A DNA stretch of 64,000 nt from Neurospora intermedia (lineage: Eukaryota; Ascomycota; Sordariomycetes; Sordariales; Sordariaceae): assembly GCA_037102815.1 (NCBI GenBank), contig BTPP01000004.1:1054001-1118000 (forward strand). Reading direction: 5' to 3'. Shown here one piece after another: positions 1 to 12,600 of this stretch. A model generated the notes under the pieces. The model searched no databases. It was not told where the DNA came from and saw only the letters and a list, made by a program, of their open reading frames with translations. A program made the position numbers and the translations under genes. Within the stretch, counting starts at the first letter, position 1, and each line of letters begins with the position of its first letter.

Positions 1-1203
1 ACGCGGTCACGGTCGAACGCGATCATGTGTGGGCTTTTCGAGGCTGATCGCACGCAGGGTATAAGAGAGGGGAGGGGGGGGCTGGTCTAGGCTGGACTGC
101 TGCTTGACAGCTAGGTATATCGATAGCCGCTGCCTGCTGCTATGTACATACAGTACTAGAGACTGCATGGTACACCTTTGGGTCACTCAGTGGAATGGGA
201 TTCGGTGATGATACCTCATGGATAACATCTCTTCCGCCCCCGGGGGCCGGGGACAGGGACCGGGGCCCGCCTTAAACCCGCGATGGGCGGTTTTATTCTG
301 TCCACACAGAGGACCTGGTTGTACCGCTGGATGCCGCGCCTTGTTGTAATCAGATCCCCCTTGGTGTGTAACCAACCCCCTCTATATGTCCTTTGGGTGT
401 AGTGTGCTATCGAAAACGCATGGATACAGGCTATCATGTACAACACAGCAGCGCAGTATCACCTTAGCAAGTGCTCTCTAGCCTCTTGTCACAGGTTGTC
501 TCATCGCTAGTACTCCCACTCTCGCGTGGTCTCGTGGTCCTCGTGATGGTAGCAAGCATAAGCCGTAATCCGATGGCTTGAAGTCATCGGCTTTGGTGGA
601 TGATTACTAACCGATACCGGCGCTAGGCCGATCGATGTACGGGGAAGAGGAAACGGAGTGAAAGCCTGTGATTCCGGTTGTCAACACCAACCGCAATTAT
701 CGTTGATAGCGAAAGCTGCTTTCAATTTTCGTTGAGGACTTGAATGGAAACAGGCTTGGCAGTTCTTTTTCAGTTCATAACCGGATTATGGAGTGTGGAG
801 GTTGAACTTGAAAAAAAGTTGCGAGATGGCTATTGCAGCTCTGCGGAGGAAGGAACCGGAATATACGGGGGGGGAAAACTGCCTCTAGTACATGGCAGCA
901 ACGTTACGACGGTGGCATCGTTGCTTCTTGCACCTTCCTCCATACATCGCACGCATCAATCTAGTGTAGTTTCCCCATTACAGGTGAGGCTCTGTCCATG
1001 AACTACGTTTAAGTCTGGGCTGGCGCCAGCTACAACCCTCAAATTCCAACTGTCCCGTCGAAATTGCCGACGGCTTCGGAATACAAACCGTGAAGCTGGT
1101 GAATGGTACTATCGATGTTTTAGTGGACTGTGCTGAGGGGATCCCCGTCTGACACATATACTATGTACACATACAGACATACGTGTCAAAACAGTGGCTG
1201 GAA

Positions 1204-1256
1204 CAGCGAGCGGTCAGCAGACCAAGCAGACAGGTCAGACTACAGACCGCTCGCTG
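1204..1256. repeat. Perfect 12 bp inverted repeat (hairpin)
   Basis: CAGCGAGCGGTC at 1204-1215 is followed after 29 nt by its exact reverse complement at 1245-1256. The arms are GC-rich and could form a stable hairpin in DNA or RNA. No gene lies nearby, so its role is unknown. Confidence 0.75.
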
Positions 1257-2959
1257 AACACCAACAGGCCAACTCAGCTCACCTTCTCCGACTTCTTGGT
1301 TATTGACGTGGAATCACGCAGGATAGATTAACCGAACGGTGACCTCAAGTGAGATATTGAAATATTTGGGAACAGGGAGGAGGCACGTTTCAGGAGGACG
1401 AGTCTCCGGAGGGCACCAGCGATGCAATCAATGTCCATTTGTCGCAATTGCACTTTCGAGCGAGGTCGTGCAATTGGTGATCAGTCGGATGAAAGTCGCA
1501 ACTCTTCCGTATTTGAAGGTCTGCACCCATCGGTGAGTCCGCCGGCGGTCAGAAGACACCCCGTCCGCGGAGATGTGAGTCGAAATCCATATAGGTACCT
1601 CTATCTTTCGGTGTTCGACTTGAATGATCAGCCCGCTTCTGCATGGTAAGTGGCAGTTTCTTATGGACACACAGTACAGTCATCTTCAATTTTATTTGCT
1701 GTAAGTAGGTACTCACTATGGACTCAGTTGCCGGTACTGAGGTGGTGAGTGAAAAGTGCATGAGTCAGAGCACCCGGTCTGAGGATCCTTGCTGGTAAAC
1801 TCAGGTCGGTCTTGAAGCTGGCTGGACTTTGATGACGGAGTTGTCTTCGACGTGCCATGCGAGCAAGAAGCCGTCCATGATGTGGACTGACTCGTCATGA
1901 ATGAGATGGGCTTGTCGGTAGAATTCCAGCGAGTTCGTATGGATAGGCATTCATGAGTGTCCCAAGCTGCTTAGCATAATTGTACCTACCTACCCGCAAG
2001 CACATCTTGTCACAACTTCAGCCAGTAAAGATGCTGTTTGATATGGCAGACTTATGTGAGTTGAGATAATGTTGAAAACAACCCAGTGATTGCTATCAGT
2101 AGGTACCTACCTACTAGGTATTTTCCTCTCTCGCAACTGAACATTGTATAATGTATCGCTGTCATTTCATGTGCTAAATGTCAGTACCTTATATACCGCT
2201 CTACTTATGGTGTAGCGATATGGCTACGGCTTCTCTGCTCACTTGAGTACCCCTATGGGAATTAACAATCCACAGCAGTTGGCATGACATTACCTTCCAC
2301 TCTACAAATCAATGAACTTTGTGGTCCCAACCGCAGTGCAGGCCATAGGCGTCAGTCAGTACGAAACCAAGCTTGTATACATAAAGGCCATTGTACTACC
2401 TAGGTAGACTTGATTGTCTGCTCACTTGTCAGTGCATTGGTGATCGATTCTCTACAGGACCCGACAGTACCTCTACCTACCGTAATGCGAGCCCGTCCGT
2501 TGAATACCGTGGTCTATCTGTCCCTTGCTCATACCTAGAGGTGCCTCTACCTCTACTTGCCGTACCGGAGTTGTGCCCTCAGTTAGCGCTAGCGCCGCAA
2601 TGTTGTTCAATAAGTCGACCGCTGGTCTTTGGTCGTCACTGGCACTCGTTGGTTTGTTCAAGTTGCCTGCGATGAACTGCAGTTCTGTCCGCCTTTACAT
2701 CGCGGCACTCAAGCAGTCAGTCCCTCCCACTCACACGAGTCGTACCTTCCTCTGTCAGAGTCACTGCTCACCCTGAGCCTCCGACAGCACAACAGCATCG
2801 TCACTTCCTTCCTCGACGGTTCCCACCTAGTGCAGGTAGTTCCTTCTGGTACAGTATATTGTATACGACCTCTCTGCAGTAACGAAGGGCAAAGAAATAA
2901 TTGTCGTACAGAAGTACCCTGCTCTTGTATCTGTTAGTGAGCTCAAATTTGTATATGCA

Positions 2960-3558
2960 AAAATCGATCGCTCTACTACCCCTTCTAACAAAATCGGTGA
3001 AATGGTACATTCCGCGGGCGGGTGCAGCGTTGGGAGGATCCAACCCGAACTCGCTCCTCGAAGTACGTGAGCTGCTGGCGAGACAGCAACCACAATGTTC
3101 GTCTGTACGAGGCTGACGGAGTGAACAGATCGGCACTGGCATGTTAGAGAGCGAACATGTTTACCTCTAGATATCTGTAGGTACCTCTACTCATTGACCA
3201 AGAAGCCGTACTACAGACTCACTCGTTCAGACCACGGAACTGAAATTGATTTGGAACATGCAGTGCAATGCGGCACCTCAGGTATTGATGGACTTTCGGG
3301 ACTAAGTGAGGGCGGCGTCTCGCAGTCAATGAACACCGACACTTGAGTAGTCCTCCAATCTTGTCAACAACCTTCGACGACTTCCTTCGCCGGCGATAGT
3401 ACTCCTCTCTGACGCCCGGTAAGCCATCCGCCCCATCCAACTTGTGCAGCGGTCTGCTAAGACTGGCGAGAAGTGGAAGGAAAATACCTAACTGAGCAAA
3501 TCAGGAGAGGGCTTTCCTCCAGAAGCTTGTTAGAGGGGGTAGTAGAGCGATCGATTTT
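2960..3558. repeat. Diverged inverted repeat pair, possible decayed element
   Basis: The reverse complement of 2960-2990 matches 3528-3558 at 30 of 31 positions (core GTAGTAGAGCGATCGATTTT). Weaker similarity continues past 2960 on one side and 3558 on the other. When both arms are translated in the matching sense they share a GSRAIDF stretch followed by a weaker ELTN/LRLTN match, so the repeat may derive from coding sequence. It could be a degraded MITE or two inverted fragments of an old gene family member; I could not see clear target-site duplications. Confidence 0.45.
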
Positions 3559-4182
3559 GCCAGTGTTGAGCTTCGACTTACTAACAAAGATAGGTACCTA
3601 AGTTCATCAATATCGCTGGCTCGTTTACGACTTACTCGGTTCGTCGTGGGTGTTCCGTGTACAATGGCGATTTGTTGGGGAGTGATGGTGATGTCAATAT
3701 TTGCCTGGGAGGGGGCGGTGGTTGGTGAGGAAGGAACACTTTGAGTGCAGCGCAGTGCTGTTAGACCAGAACAACCCGATCAGTGAGATGATTTATGCCT
3801 CCGTCAGCGTTAGAACCCACGATCAATGAAAAGTGTGAGTAGAGGTAGTAAAAAGAATCGAAGTGTGTGCAGTCAACTTGAAGTGCCATCGGCGGGAGCG
3901 AGGCAACTGAGCAACTCAAGTACATAGGCCGACCAGTGTGGCCTGCAGTGTTAAAATAGGAACCCAGTTTCACCCTTGTTCGCTACTCGCTCATAGAAGA
4001 ACCGAAGATTCAGCTGAACAAACAAAAGTTCAGAGAGCTAGAGGAATGAAGCGAGACGCAGAAAGAAATCGGATGCTCAAAGATAAACGACCCCAGAAAA
4101 TGAATGCTGCTGTGTCCAACGCTGTCTGTCATATCATGTGCCTCCGTCCATCAAGCCCCCCTCTCTTACTCTCGGCCAACGG

Positions 4183-6793
4183 TCATTGGGACCCACCCTC
4201 CTCCGCCTTGTACGGAAACATCTCCCAGAATCCAATCTCCATCTAAATCGCCAGATCAAACCACTTCGTTAGCTCTGCTCTCCTTCATCTGTATTCTGTA
4301 TTTCGCCCAGCTGTTCGAAGCAACAAGTAGTTGTCACTCACCTTGGTAGCATGTATGAAAACGCGCACCAACTCGTCAATCCTCCCGGAGCTCTGCAGCA
4401 CGGCATGCCGTTCCAACAGTTCGCAGCCCGCTTTGACGGCGGTGGTATAGTCATCCGCGACGTAGTTGGTAATCCAGGTCCAGTAGAGGTTGTCAGTTTC
4501 GTTGGTCTTGGAGTTGGGGGAGGCGTGTAGGTGTTTGGCGATGGCGCCGTAGCCGAGGAGACATGGGGCCAGAGCCATCTGGAGAGCGAACCAATCTTCG
4601 GATTGGCCTATGTCTAGGACGTATCTGTAGGGTTGGGTGGTTAGGTGTTTAGTGGGTTTGTGGCTTGAGAAGGGACAAAGAAAGCGGGAAAAGGGGTTGG
4701 AAGGCCTGGTAAAGTAGAGTGAAGGAGAATTACCTTGTATATGCCGTGCATGCTGTTAAAGACGTGGATATTAGCTGATTTCGCTCTTGAGAAAATGGAT
4801 ACATGAATTCCAGAAAGCAAACGGATAGTTTTACCCTGATGTTCCTCGGTCTTCTCCATTTGCTCTTTGGAGATGCCGAAACCAGCACAGTATTGGACAT
4901 GGAGATTCATCTCCCTGAAGCAGTTCGCAACAATAGCGGCCGACTTTGCCAACTCTTTTTGTCAGCCTGACCCTCATGGAAAGCATTGAACTCATGATGG
5001 TATACGTACACCAGCAACGTCCTCGATGTTCTTGGCCTTATACGAAGCCAATGCGTTTGCACGGGCGTAATGAATCTGTGCCAGGCAACGGGTCAGTACC
5101 GTAGAGTTTGATAAGTGTATACTTGGGGAGATAAATGCCAATATGACAAGATCCGGTACTGCAACACAAGCCAGAACATACGAGATAGACATAATCCTGC
5201 ATCAGATATCCCTTGAAAGACTCTCTCGGCAGAGTCCCATCACCCATGGCCATGACAAACGGGTGATGGATGTAGCGGTCCCATACTGGGGCCACGTCGG
5301 GTCGTTCAAGAAGATAATCGAGGAAGTGACCGCTGATGAAGCATTAGCAGTAAGATGCGGGTAGATCACGTAGGGAAGGGAAAGCTCACGAAGAGAATGG
5401 AAGTGCCTTGACGGAGTGAAAATGATTGAGGGGCCCGTTCCCCTGGCCTAACCCAGGCGCCGTCCTGATTGCGGCATCGACATATCTAATTCCGGCCTTG
5501 ACAGCCGGGACCATGTCCATCCCCTTGGCGAGGTTCGAGGCAATAGCGGCTGATGATGATGATTAGTCATTCAGTTCATCGCCACAAAGTCCACGAACTC
5601 GCGGGTTCTTTGTTGGGGGCGGGCGTAAAAGAGACTCAAACTCACAAGCTAAGGAGCAACCAGTACCATGGGTATTCCTAGACCTCTGGTACGGCATCTC
5701 GATCCTGACCATCTGCAACTTCTCCTCGCCCTCTGTGTCTCTTTTCGTCTCTCCTGAAGCAGGTCCCACGAGGACATTGACGACGATTTCCATCTCATCT
5801 TCCGTCTTTGCCTCAGTGCCATCCCTGCGGAAGGGACTATGACCGCCCTTGACGAGCACCCACTTTGACCCAAGCTTCTGCACCTTGACGGCAATATCCT
5901 CAAGGTCGGCAACAGACTGAACCGGGCGCTGGTCGTGGCCGGTTTCGAGTAGGAGTTTGTTCGCTTCCGGGACGTTAGGCGTCAGGATGGTGGCTATGGG
6001 AAGGAGTTTCTCGCAGAGAGCACGGGAGGCCGAATTAGGGAGGAGTTCAGCGCCTGTTGTCGCGATCATTACCTACGAGAATGTATAAGTATATGTTTGG
6101 AGGTGCTGTAGTAAGTGGCAGGCGATGGGATGTCACAAGATAACTCTTAGCATGGTGGTGGGTGGGGAACTCAGTAGAGAATGGTGCACCGTGGCACTGG
6201 GGAGACAGAAAGGGGCAAGGCATTGTAAACAAACAAACAAAGCAGCTAGAATCAGAAACCTACCGGGTCAATAACCAGTGTTTTGAGCTTGTGATCCTGA
6301 AGAGCCTGAGCAACAGCCTCGATAGTGCCGGCCGAAGCAAGCATGCCTAATACCAGTAAAGTCATTAGTGATCATTTACGACTTTTCTTAGAAGGAGACG
6401 AGCTCACCAGTCTTGACAACGTCAACACCAACATCACCCACCACAGCATCAATCTGCTTCCTTAGGAAGTCCACCGGAACCTCGTGAATGCCGTACACTC
6501 CCTTGGTATTCTGGGCCGTCAATGCGGTGGTAGCCGTCATAGCATAGCATCCATGAGCGGCAATGACTTTTTGGTCTGCTTCGAGACCTCTGTTTTACGT
6601 CAGATCGCTGTTCCAAGTCCGAGGAAATAAAGGGCAACGAAAATATGGATATCGGAGACAAGATGGGCGTACATCTGATGATACTGGAAATAAAGAAAAT
6701 AAAAAAAGTTACTAACGCTCCGCCCGAACTGTCCGACCCTGCTATTACCAATACTCTGGGTAGTGTCCTACCACTGTCGTTGGAGGCACTCAT
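4183..6793 (-). CDS. THI20: Hydroxymethylpyrimidine/phosphomethylpyrimidine kinase fused to TenA (THI20-type)
   Basis: Bifunctional thiamine-synthesis and salvage enzyme. The N-terminal ThiD-like ribokinase-fold domain (about residues 1-310; start motif VIAGSDSSGGAG, late motif NTHGTGCSLASAIA) phosphorylates HMP and HMP-P. The C-terminal TenA/thiaminase II domain (about 311-541) carries HYARANALASYKAK, EEHQACTAYTRY with the expected active-site Cys, and the end motif KMEIGFWEMF. I derive eleven exons: 6793-6717, 6589-6408, 6346-6264, 6072-5646, 5549-5390, 5332-5182, 5075-5010, 4952-4835, 4752-4734, 4624-4342 and 4242-4183, coding for 541 residues, a normal length for the yeast-type fusion. 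Exon 9 is only 19 nt. The start is the ATG before SASNDSGRTLPRVLVIAGSD. I saw no TPP riboswitch consensus upstream, although that search was by eye. It has more introns than any other gene here. Confidence 0.92.
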
Positions 6794-7740
6794 GTTGAGG
6801 AAGCCGATTGATCCCTGATGGGCTGAGGATACCTAGGTAATGTAGGGAGGATAGAGATATGTATCAAACCAAGAAGAACGAAACAGGGTGAGGCAATAAC
6901 AAGAGTGAAGAGAGCAGGCTGGAAGTGGTTACCTAAGTTACTAGGTAGGGAAGCGGAATAGATGACGAGTGGGCGTTATGGAAGGCGTGCCTGCCAGTAA
7001 GGTTCTCTCGTCAAGGGCAGGTATCATGCCATCGATAACCGAACGCAACTGCTAGAGCCCGAAAGTCACTCAAAAGTGAAGCTCTGTCATTCCAAGCTTC
7101 CAAGGAGTGGGGTGTTACAGTGGGGTTCCTTGTTACACTAACAATTCCTTCTGAAACTCGTCAGTCCGTCATGACTCCTCCATCCTTCACCCGCCTCAAC
7201 ATTGAGAACGGTATTATGACAAACTGAATCGTGCTCGCGAATATCCAACTTTGTTTTCTTTGAAAGTCATCATTCTTCTACAACCTGCTGGACCCGACTC
7301 CAAAAACCCTCACATCTCAGATTCAAGAAAGGGGGGAAAAAAGAGAGGTATAAAACATGGTAATGGGGGATGTTTGAGAAAGAGACAAGCAAATATTTTC
7401 AAGGCTACAACATATTAGGATTTTTTTGTTCCTTGGTGCCCGACACCTTCACCTTATATATCCAGATATGCCATGCAAAAATAGAAATAAAATAGTCTGA
7501 TATGCAAAAGGGGTATTGCGATACAAAGCATAGAGGGCACAGCGTCTCATGCCAAAAGAACAGGTTCGTCGAACGGGCCCATACGAGACACTCGAATGAG
7601 GACTTAAACTCAAAAGTAAATCCCGAAGAACAGAACAAGAAAAGAAGAGGACAACATCGTTAAGTTCATGTATCAATCCGTCGTTATCGGTCTGAGGGTA
7701 TAATTGGTGAGCGTAGCAAAACCGATATGGCGAATTAATT
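6794..7740. other. Intergenic: nor-1 3' region and THI20 promoter
   Basis: Two minus-strand genes flank this 0.95 kb. It should hold the 3' untranslated region of nor-1 and the promoter of the thiamine gene. Two TACCTAGGTA-like palindromes lie near 6830 and 6935. Open frames on the minus strand at 7405-7676 are short and look like untranslated sequence. Confidence 0.5.
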
Positions 7741-9611
7741 CTATATCTCCTGGACCCAGACCTATTGGTGTTGTTAGTATGAACAATGCAGCAGGATAAT
7801 TACCAAGCGGCAAAACTTACCTCCATCTTCCCGGTCTCCAATCTTTGTTTCCTTGCATTTTGCTTGACTGTCTGAATGAGCATGTCAAGATCGTCTTGGT
7901 CGCCCACCGTGATCATATCACCGTCTGGCGAGTCTTCATCCTTGATTTTGATCTTGATGCGGCGGCGAATCCCAAACTTGCTCCTGATCTTCTCCTCAAA
8001 GTCGGGGAACTCAATGGCAGTTCCGACCATGATGTAGCGAACATCGCCAGCATGGACCTTAACACGGATGCTGCGAAGTTCAGGCCGCCTAGAAGAACCG
8101 CGTCCTCCGGAGCTTCGAACAGTGCTGAGACTTGGTCTACGACCAGATACCATCTCAAATTCAGCCTCATCGAAGGAAACGTCGTAGTCGCTCTCGTCGT
8201 CTTCTTCCTGGATGTATCGCGGGGCGCTTCGGTTGCTCCTCTGTCCACGGCTGTTTCGGTTGGGGCCGGGGCCGCCGTACATATCGTATAATTCGCTCGG
8301 GTAACTGTCCTCCTCCTCCTGTTGAGACCGTCTCATTCTTGGCGGCGGGGGCTGTTCGCGTTGGGAGAAACCTCGCGATGGGGTGGCCGATGCTGCGCGA
8401 GAAGGCCGCCTAGAGGGCTCTTCTGGCGACGTCTTTTCGTAGCGATCACTGGGTCGGACTTTATCGAGGTTAAGCCTAGCCGGCATGGGTTTGGGTCCGT
8501 TTCGGACAGAAGCACCGCGGCTCATCTGCGACTTTTCATTCTCAGGGGGCGGTGTCGGCGGGAACATGCTGCGGTTGGTCGGGGGCTCCGACTGTTGCCT
8601 TCTGCTCTGTAGCCCAGGCTTGACGAGGTTGGTAGCGGCGAAAGACAGCGACTCGACTGGCCTATCATCCTTCACCTCAAGCTTCCCAGCCTGGTTTCTT
8701 AACGTCAGCAACTGCGAAAGAAGAGAACGGCAATATGGAGAGACTAACATTCTTGATCTCAGCACCAGCAAAGCCAGTGAATGCATTGTTCGCATCTGAT
8801 GTTGCCACGAGGCGGGCTTTGCCAAGATAGTCTTTGGTCTTTAGGTTTCGCACTTTCGCTTCGTTTGGTCGGTAGACGACGCCCACTGGGATAGAGAAAA
8901 CGGTGTAGCCCTAAGCACTTGTCAGCAATAGTACAGTTTGGAGATCCGCGATGCGCTTACCTCTGCGTTCTCCTTGATCGCTTCATCGATCACATTATGG
9001 TCCTCAACCACCTTCTCCTTGGCCGCGTACGACAAATCCTGCATACCAGCTTCGATTTGTTGAAGGTAGATGTAGCAAAGACCACGGTTGAAAAGGACTT
9101 CGCATGAGTAGAGTTTGAAGAGAAGGCCCAGCTGCGCATAGTCGATGACTTGGTTGCCTCGAAGATATAGAAGTGTGTCGTTGAAATTGGCCAATGCCTC
9201 CTCGAAGTCGCCAAGCAAGAAGTTGGAAACACCCTGTTGAAAGTATGCGACAGCTAGGTACTGATCAAGCCGGATCGCTCGTTGATAGCACTCGACCTGA
9301 TTGAGTAGTATCAGTAAGCTTAGGTCCGTGTAACAAACAAAAAAAAAGAGTATGTTTCGCGACTTACAGCTTGCTCGTGTTGACCCAATGTCGCATGAAT
9401 AACGCCCATATTGAAGAGGATCTTGGAGGTGTCGGCAATCTTTTCGAACTCCTGCAATGCAGCATCGAACTCGCTGTTGTCATACTGCGCCAGGGCAGAG
9501 ACCCAGGTCTCTATTTCCTGCAGTCATCATGGTATGTGAGCTTTGTGAACCAGATCAGATAAAAGGAGGCGACATGAGACGAAAAGGTGTACTGACCTGT
9601 TTTAGCGACAT
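7741..9611 (-). CDS. nor-1: NADPH oxidase regulator NoxR (p67phox-like)
   Basis: Cytosolic activator of the fungal NADPH oxidases NOX-1/NOX-2, acting with the small GTPase Rac to make superoxide for hyphal fusion, polarity and fruiting. Six exons (9611-9597, 9517-9368, 9296-8961, 8910-8749, 8690-7821, 7761-7741) give 517 residues. Residues 1 to about 165 form TPR repeats (ILFNMGVIHATLGQHEQAVECY, then YFQQGVSNFLLGDFEEAL and VLFNRGLCYIYLQQ). A p67phox-type activation segment follows (VRNLKTKDYLGKARLVATSD), then a proline/serine-rich linker and a C-terminal PB1 domain (IRVKVHAGDVRYIMV to GDQDDLDMLI). Five codons precede the first intron and the last exon codes only VWVQEI. The domain order TPR, activation domain, PB1 without SH3 is the fungal NoxR pattern. 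Upstream is a 5 kb gene-free gap. Confidence 0.95.
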
Positions 9612-12600
9612 GTTGAGGTGTGTTGATTAAAGGTGCGTATGGTCGGGTTGATGCCGGGCTCAAAGAGCAGCGGGAGATGCGAACACAAGACAAAAGAACA
9701 CTTGGAAGCCCTTCTGGAAAACAAGTCGCGAGAATCTTGAAATAACTTTTGGCCCACGCGGACCCGAAGCAATGGAGAAATGGGAGGTGGTGTATCGGGA
9801 CGACTCGAGATTAACAGCGAAACATGCAGAGGGGTTGAGCGTGCGTGGCCAGGCCTGTTGTCTTGTATAAGTGGGCGGCAGATTGGACAGTCCACTGTCC
9901 GCGACCTGGGGCACCAGTAGCGATTGGGAGCCGGGTGGCAGCAGGGGTACTTGCTCTTGGCTGGTCGAGTCAGCGGCAGGATGGCACCGCTTCGACCGCT
10001 TCCCACGCTTGTAATTTTTTTTTTTGCACCGCCAGCAGCACTATTCACGGGTCTGGCTGTGCTTGGTTTGCAGGTGCTGAGCCTGGCTGGTCTTGTTGGG
10101 CCCGGTCGGCCTGGGCAGAAACAGCGAGATCTCCGCGCCTTGTTCGTGGGCCCAAAAGCTCCTCCTGCAACTTCTCAGTGGAGTCGGGTCCGATGCTCCG
10201 TCCGTGGGAACTGGGTCGTAGAGGTACCCTAGGAGGCTGTGGGACTGGACGATGGCCGTTGTTAAAATGCTAACCACCGACCTGATGTTGCTGATTTAGC
10301 GGCAGCTTGGCATGTGATGGCCTGTGATCTGACTTTCGAGGTTTTCGCACAATGGTATTGTCCGTCTTTGGTCTTTGTTATTGGACCCCACGACGCAGGT
10401 CCAGGTGATGATGTTCAGGTACCAGCGGGTACAGGCTGGCGGGAGCAATATCGAATTGCAGGATGCAGATGATGACAGCAGGAAAGGTAACCTGTACTTT
10501 GTAGCCTCTGGTCCCTGACAGAAACTGAACAGTTGGTATAGGTTGTCTACCTCTAGGTAGTGGTATGTATAACTGAGGTGGGTGAGCTGGGGTATCAATT
10601 GATGATCCAGCAACGCCACCAGCCAACAGGCGCCCGGTCCAGCTGCTCGGAAATTGTCCTTGAGATCGCGGGGAAGGATTGGGATCAACCCGAAGAGTGA
10701 ACGTCTCTGATCGACTCAGAGGCAAGCGGCTATCAGTTGCCAATTAGGAATAGTGTAAGTATAGGAGGAATGGATGCAGGTTGCTAGGCTGTGTGGTCTG
10801 TGATGCTAGAAAGGACTGGCGTTTGGGGGTCGATCGTGACCGGAACAATGGAAATGAGAGGATATCGTCAAGTGACGAAGAAAAGAGGCCGTGTAGCCAA
10901 CGAAAAATAGGTATCTTGGGAATCGGCAGAGGGGAATAATTGGTCTTTGTGTGGAGGAGTCGAGAACGGGGGTGATGAGATCGGAGCGTTGAGTTAGTAG
11001 CAGGTACAAATCAAGGCTGTTAAAGTACAGGCAGCAGTAAGGTACAGTGGACATGGTGGACAGCTGTGGGGGTGTGTCCGGGGTTGTGAGTTTACACAGG
11101 CGATCATGGGTGAGTGAACCGTGCTCGCCGGGTTGCTAAAACACTGATGACGCTAGGGCAAGAGCCTCCGAGCCTTTTGAGGGTCCATGCCCACAGGGGC
11201 AACCCGGCTAGTCAGGACAAGTGGAATCTAAAGCCAACTTGCACTCGACTGCACGCATTTCAACGTTGCAACTGAATCTCGGGCCTGGGACTCCTTCATC
11301 ACGACGATGATGTGGGAACCGAGATCAAAACAGAGCGTAAACGAGGAGACAAAGTTTAGAAACACGGACGGGACCCAAGAGGTCAATGTCGGTTGCAAAG
11401 GGATTCAGCATGGATGGCCCGTTGATGGTGACACTTCCAGGGGCATCCGAGTTTGAACCTCCTCCCCATCTTCACTCGGCCTCTTGTCTACCGAAACGAG
11501 GGCTCTCCTGGCTTCCCTTATATTGGCAGTACCGGCAATATCGTGACGGTGGTGCCAAGGAACAAATTATCTTTTCCAGATGGCTCTACTATCGGATGTT
11601 TTCCAAGACTTGGTCAGCCCACCACCGCGATAAGCTTCTGGTTCCCGTCACATGTATAGCCTATGAAAGGCGCGGGAAAGCAATGGTCTTGTACATGGCC
11701 AGGACAAAGACCGAATTTATAGGACCACTGCTCAGAACGCAGAGGACTGGACGTCAGGAAGGGGGCAGGTGATGTGATGAGATTGCCTGCTGCGGCATCC
11801 AACGGTAGGAGGAGTCCCAAAGCAACAAAGCAAAAATAGTGCACACGTGTAGAGCATGCAGGGTAACATTTCCAGTACGTGTATTTGGTCGGGAGCTTCG
11901 TGTTTTCTGATGAGCGAGGGGTTCTTCCAGCAGTTTCCCAAACCGTAAACTTTCCATGTCTTGCTCTGATTATGTTCAGTTCCACTCTGGGAGGTGAACC
12001 AGCTTCATGGTCCATGTCTCTCTCTCATTTCCGCCTTTCCAGCAGTTGCGTGCATGCATGCCAAAGAGTGAGACTGACGAGTTGACAGCTCGAAGAGGGG
12101 AAGGGGTTCGTTCGTTTCGGTGCAATGTGGTCGGGGGACGGACGTGCACCAGGCACTGTCACAGAACTGCTGGACCCTTGCGAATCACGACCCACCTCGC
12201 TCATGCAAGATGGAATCCACACAGCCATTCCACTCTCTGGTTGGTTCTTGGGATCTGGTGTCCTGGCGCGTATTTCCAACTTCGTCCCTTCCCGTTCAGA
12301 CGGAATTCCAGACTTGCATCTCCAACCGTTGTCTCCCGACCCTCATCGTCATTCGGCTGCTGGGTTACAACGACAAATTGAAGCTATCCCACTGATACCA
12401 CGTGGAAATCCATACCGTACTTCTTGCGGGGATTTCATCTCTCAACAATAAGGAGCTTAACTCAGTCTTGCAACATGGTCTTGGGCTTGTCCCGAGGCGC
12501 AGACAGCCAGGTCGTTCTTTCCATGGCCTTCAGGAGTAATGTGAGCGTTTTTCGAAGCTTCCCATCGCCAAATTCTGCGAAAACACCTCTTGGGTGATAT

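Larger units (their letters stand above)
1..4182. other. Gene-free left flank
   Basis: No open frame here looks like a real protein: the longest are about 100 codons, overlap one another on both strands and match no family I know. The stretch is rich in short palindromic motifs built from TACCTA/TAGGTA (for example around 1984-1998, 2101-2120, 2395-2407 and 3591-3602). It also holds a perfect 12 bp hairpin at 1204-1256 and a degenerate inverted pair at 2960-2990 and 3528-3558. The last part, just before 4183, would contain the 3' untranslated region of the thiamine gene. Confidence 0.6.

Noticed and set aside
6794-7400. TPP riboswitch upstream of the THI20-type gene
   Set aside because: I looked for the CTGAGA and TGAACCTGAT-type core on the minus strand and found no convincing arrangement.
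7845-8612. Plus-strand frames opposite nor-1
   Set aside because: They overlap the PB1 and linker coding sequence and show no motif.
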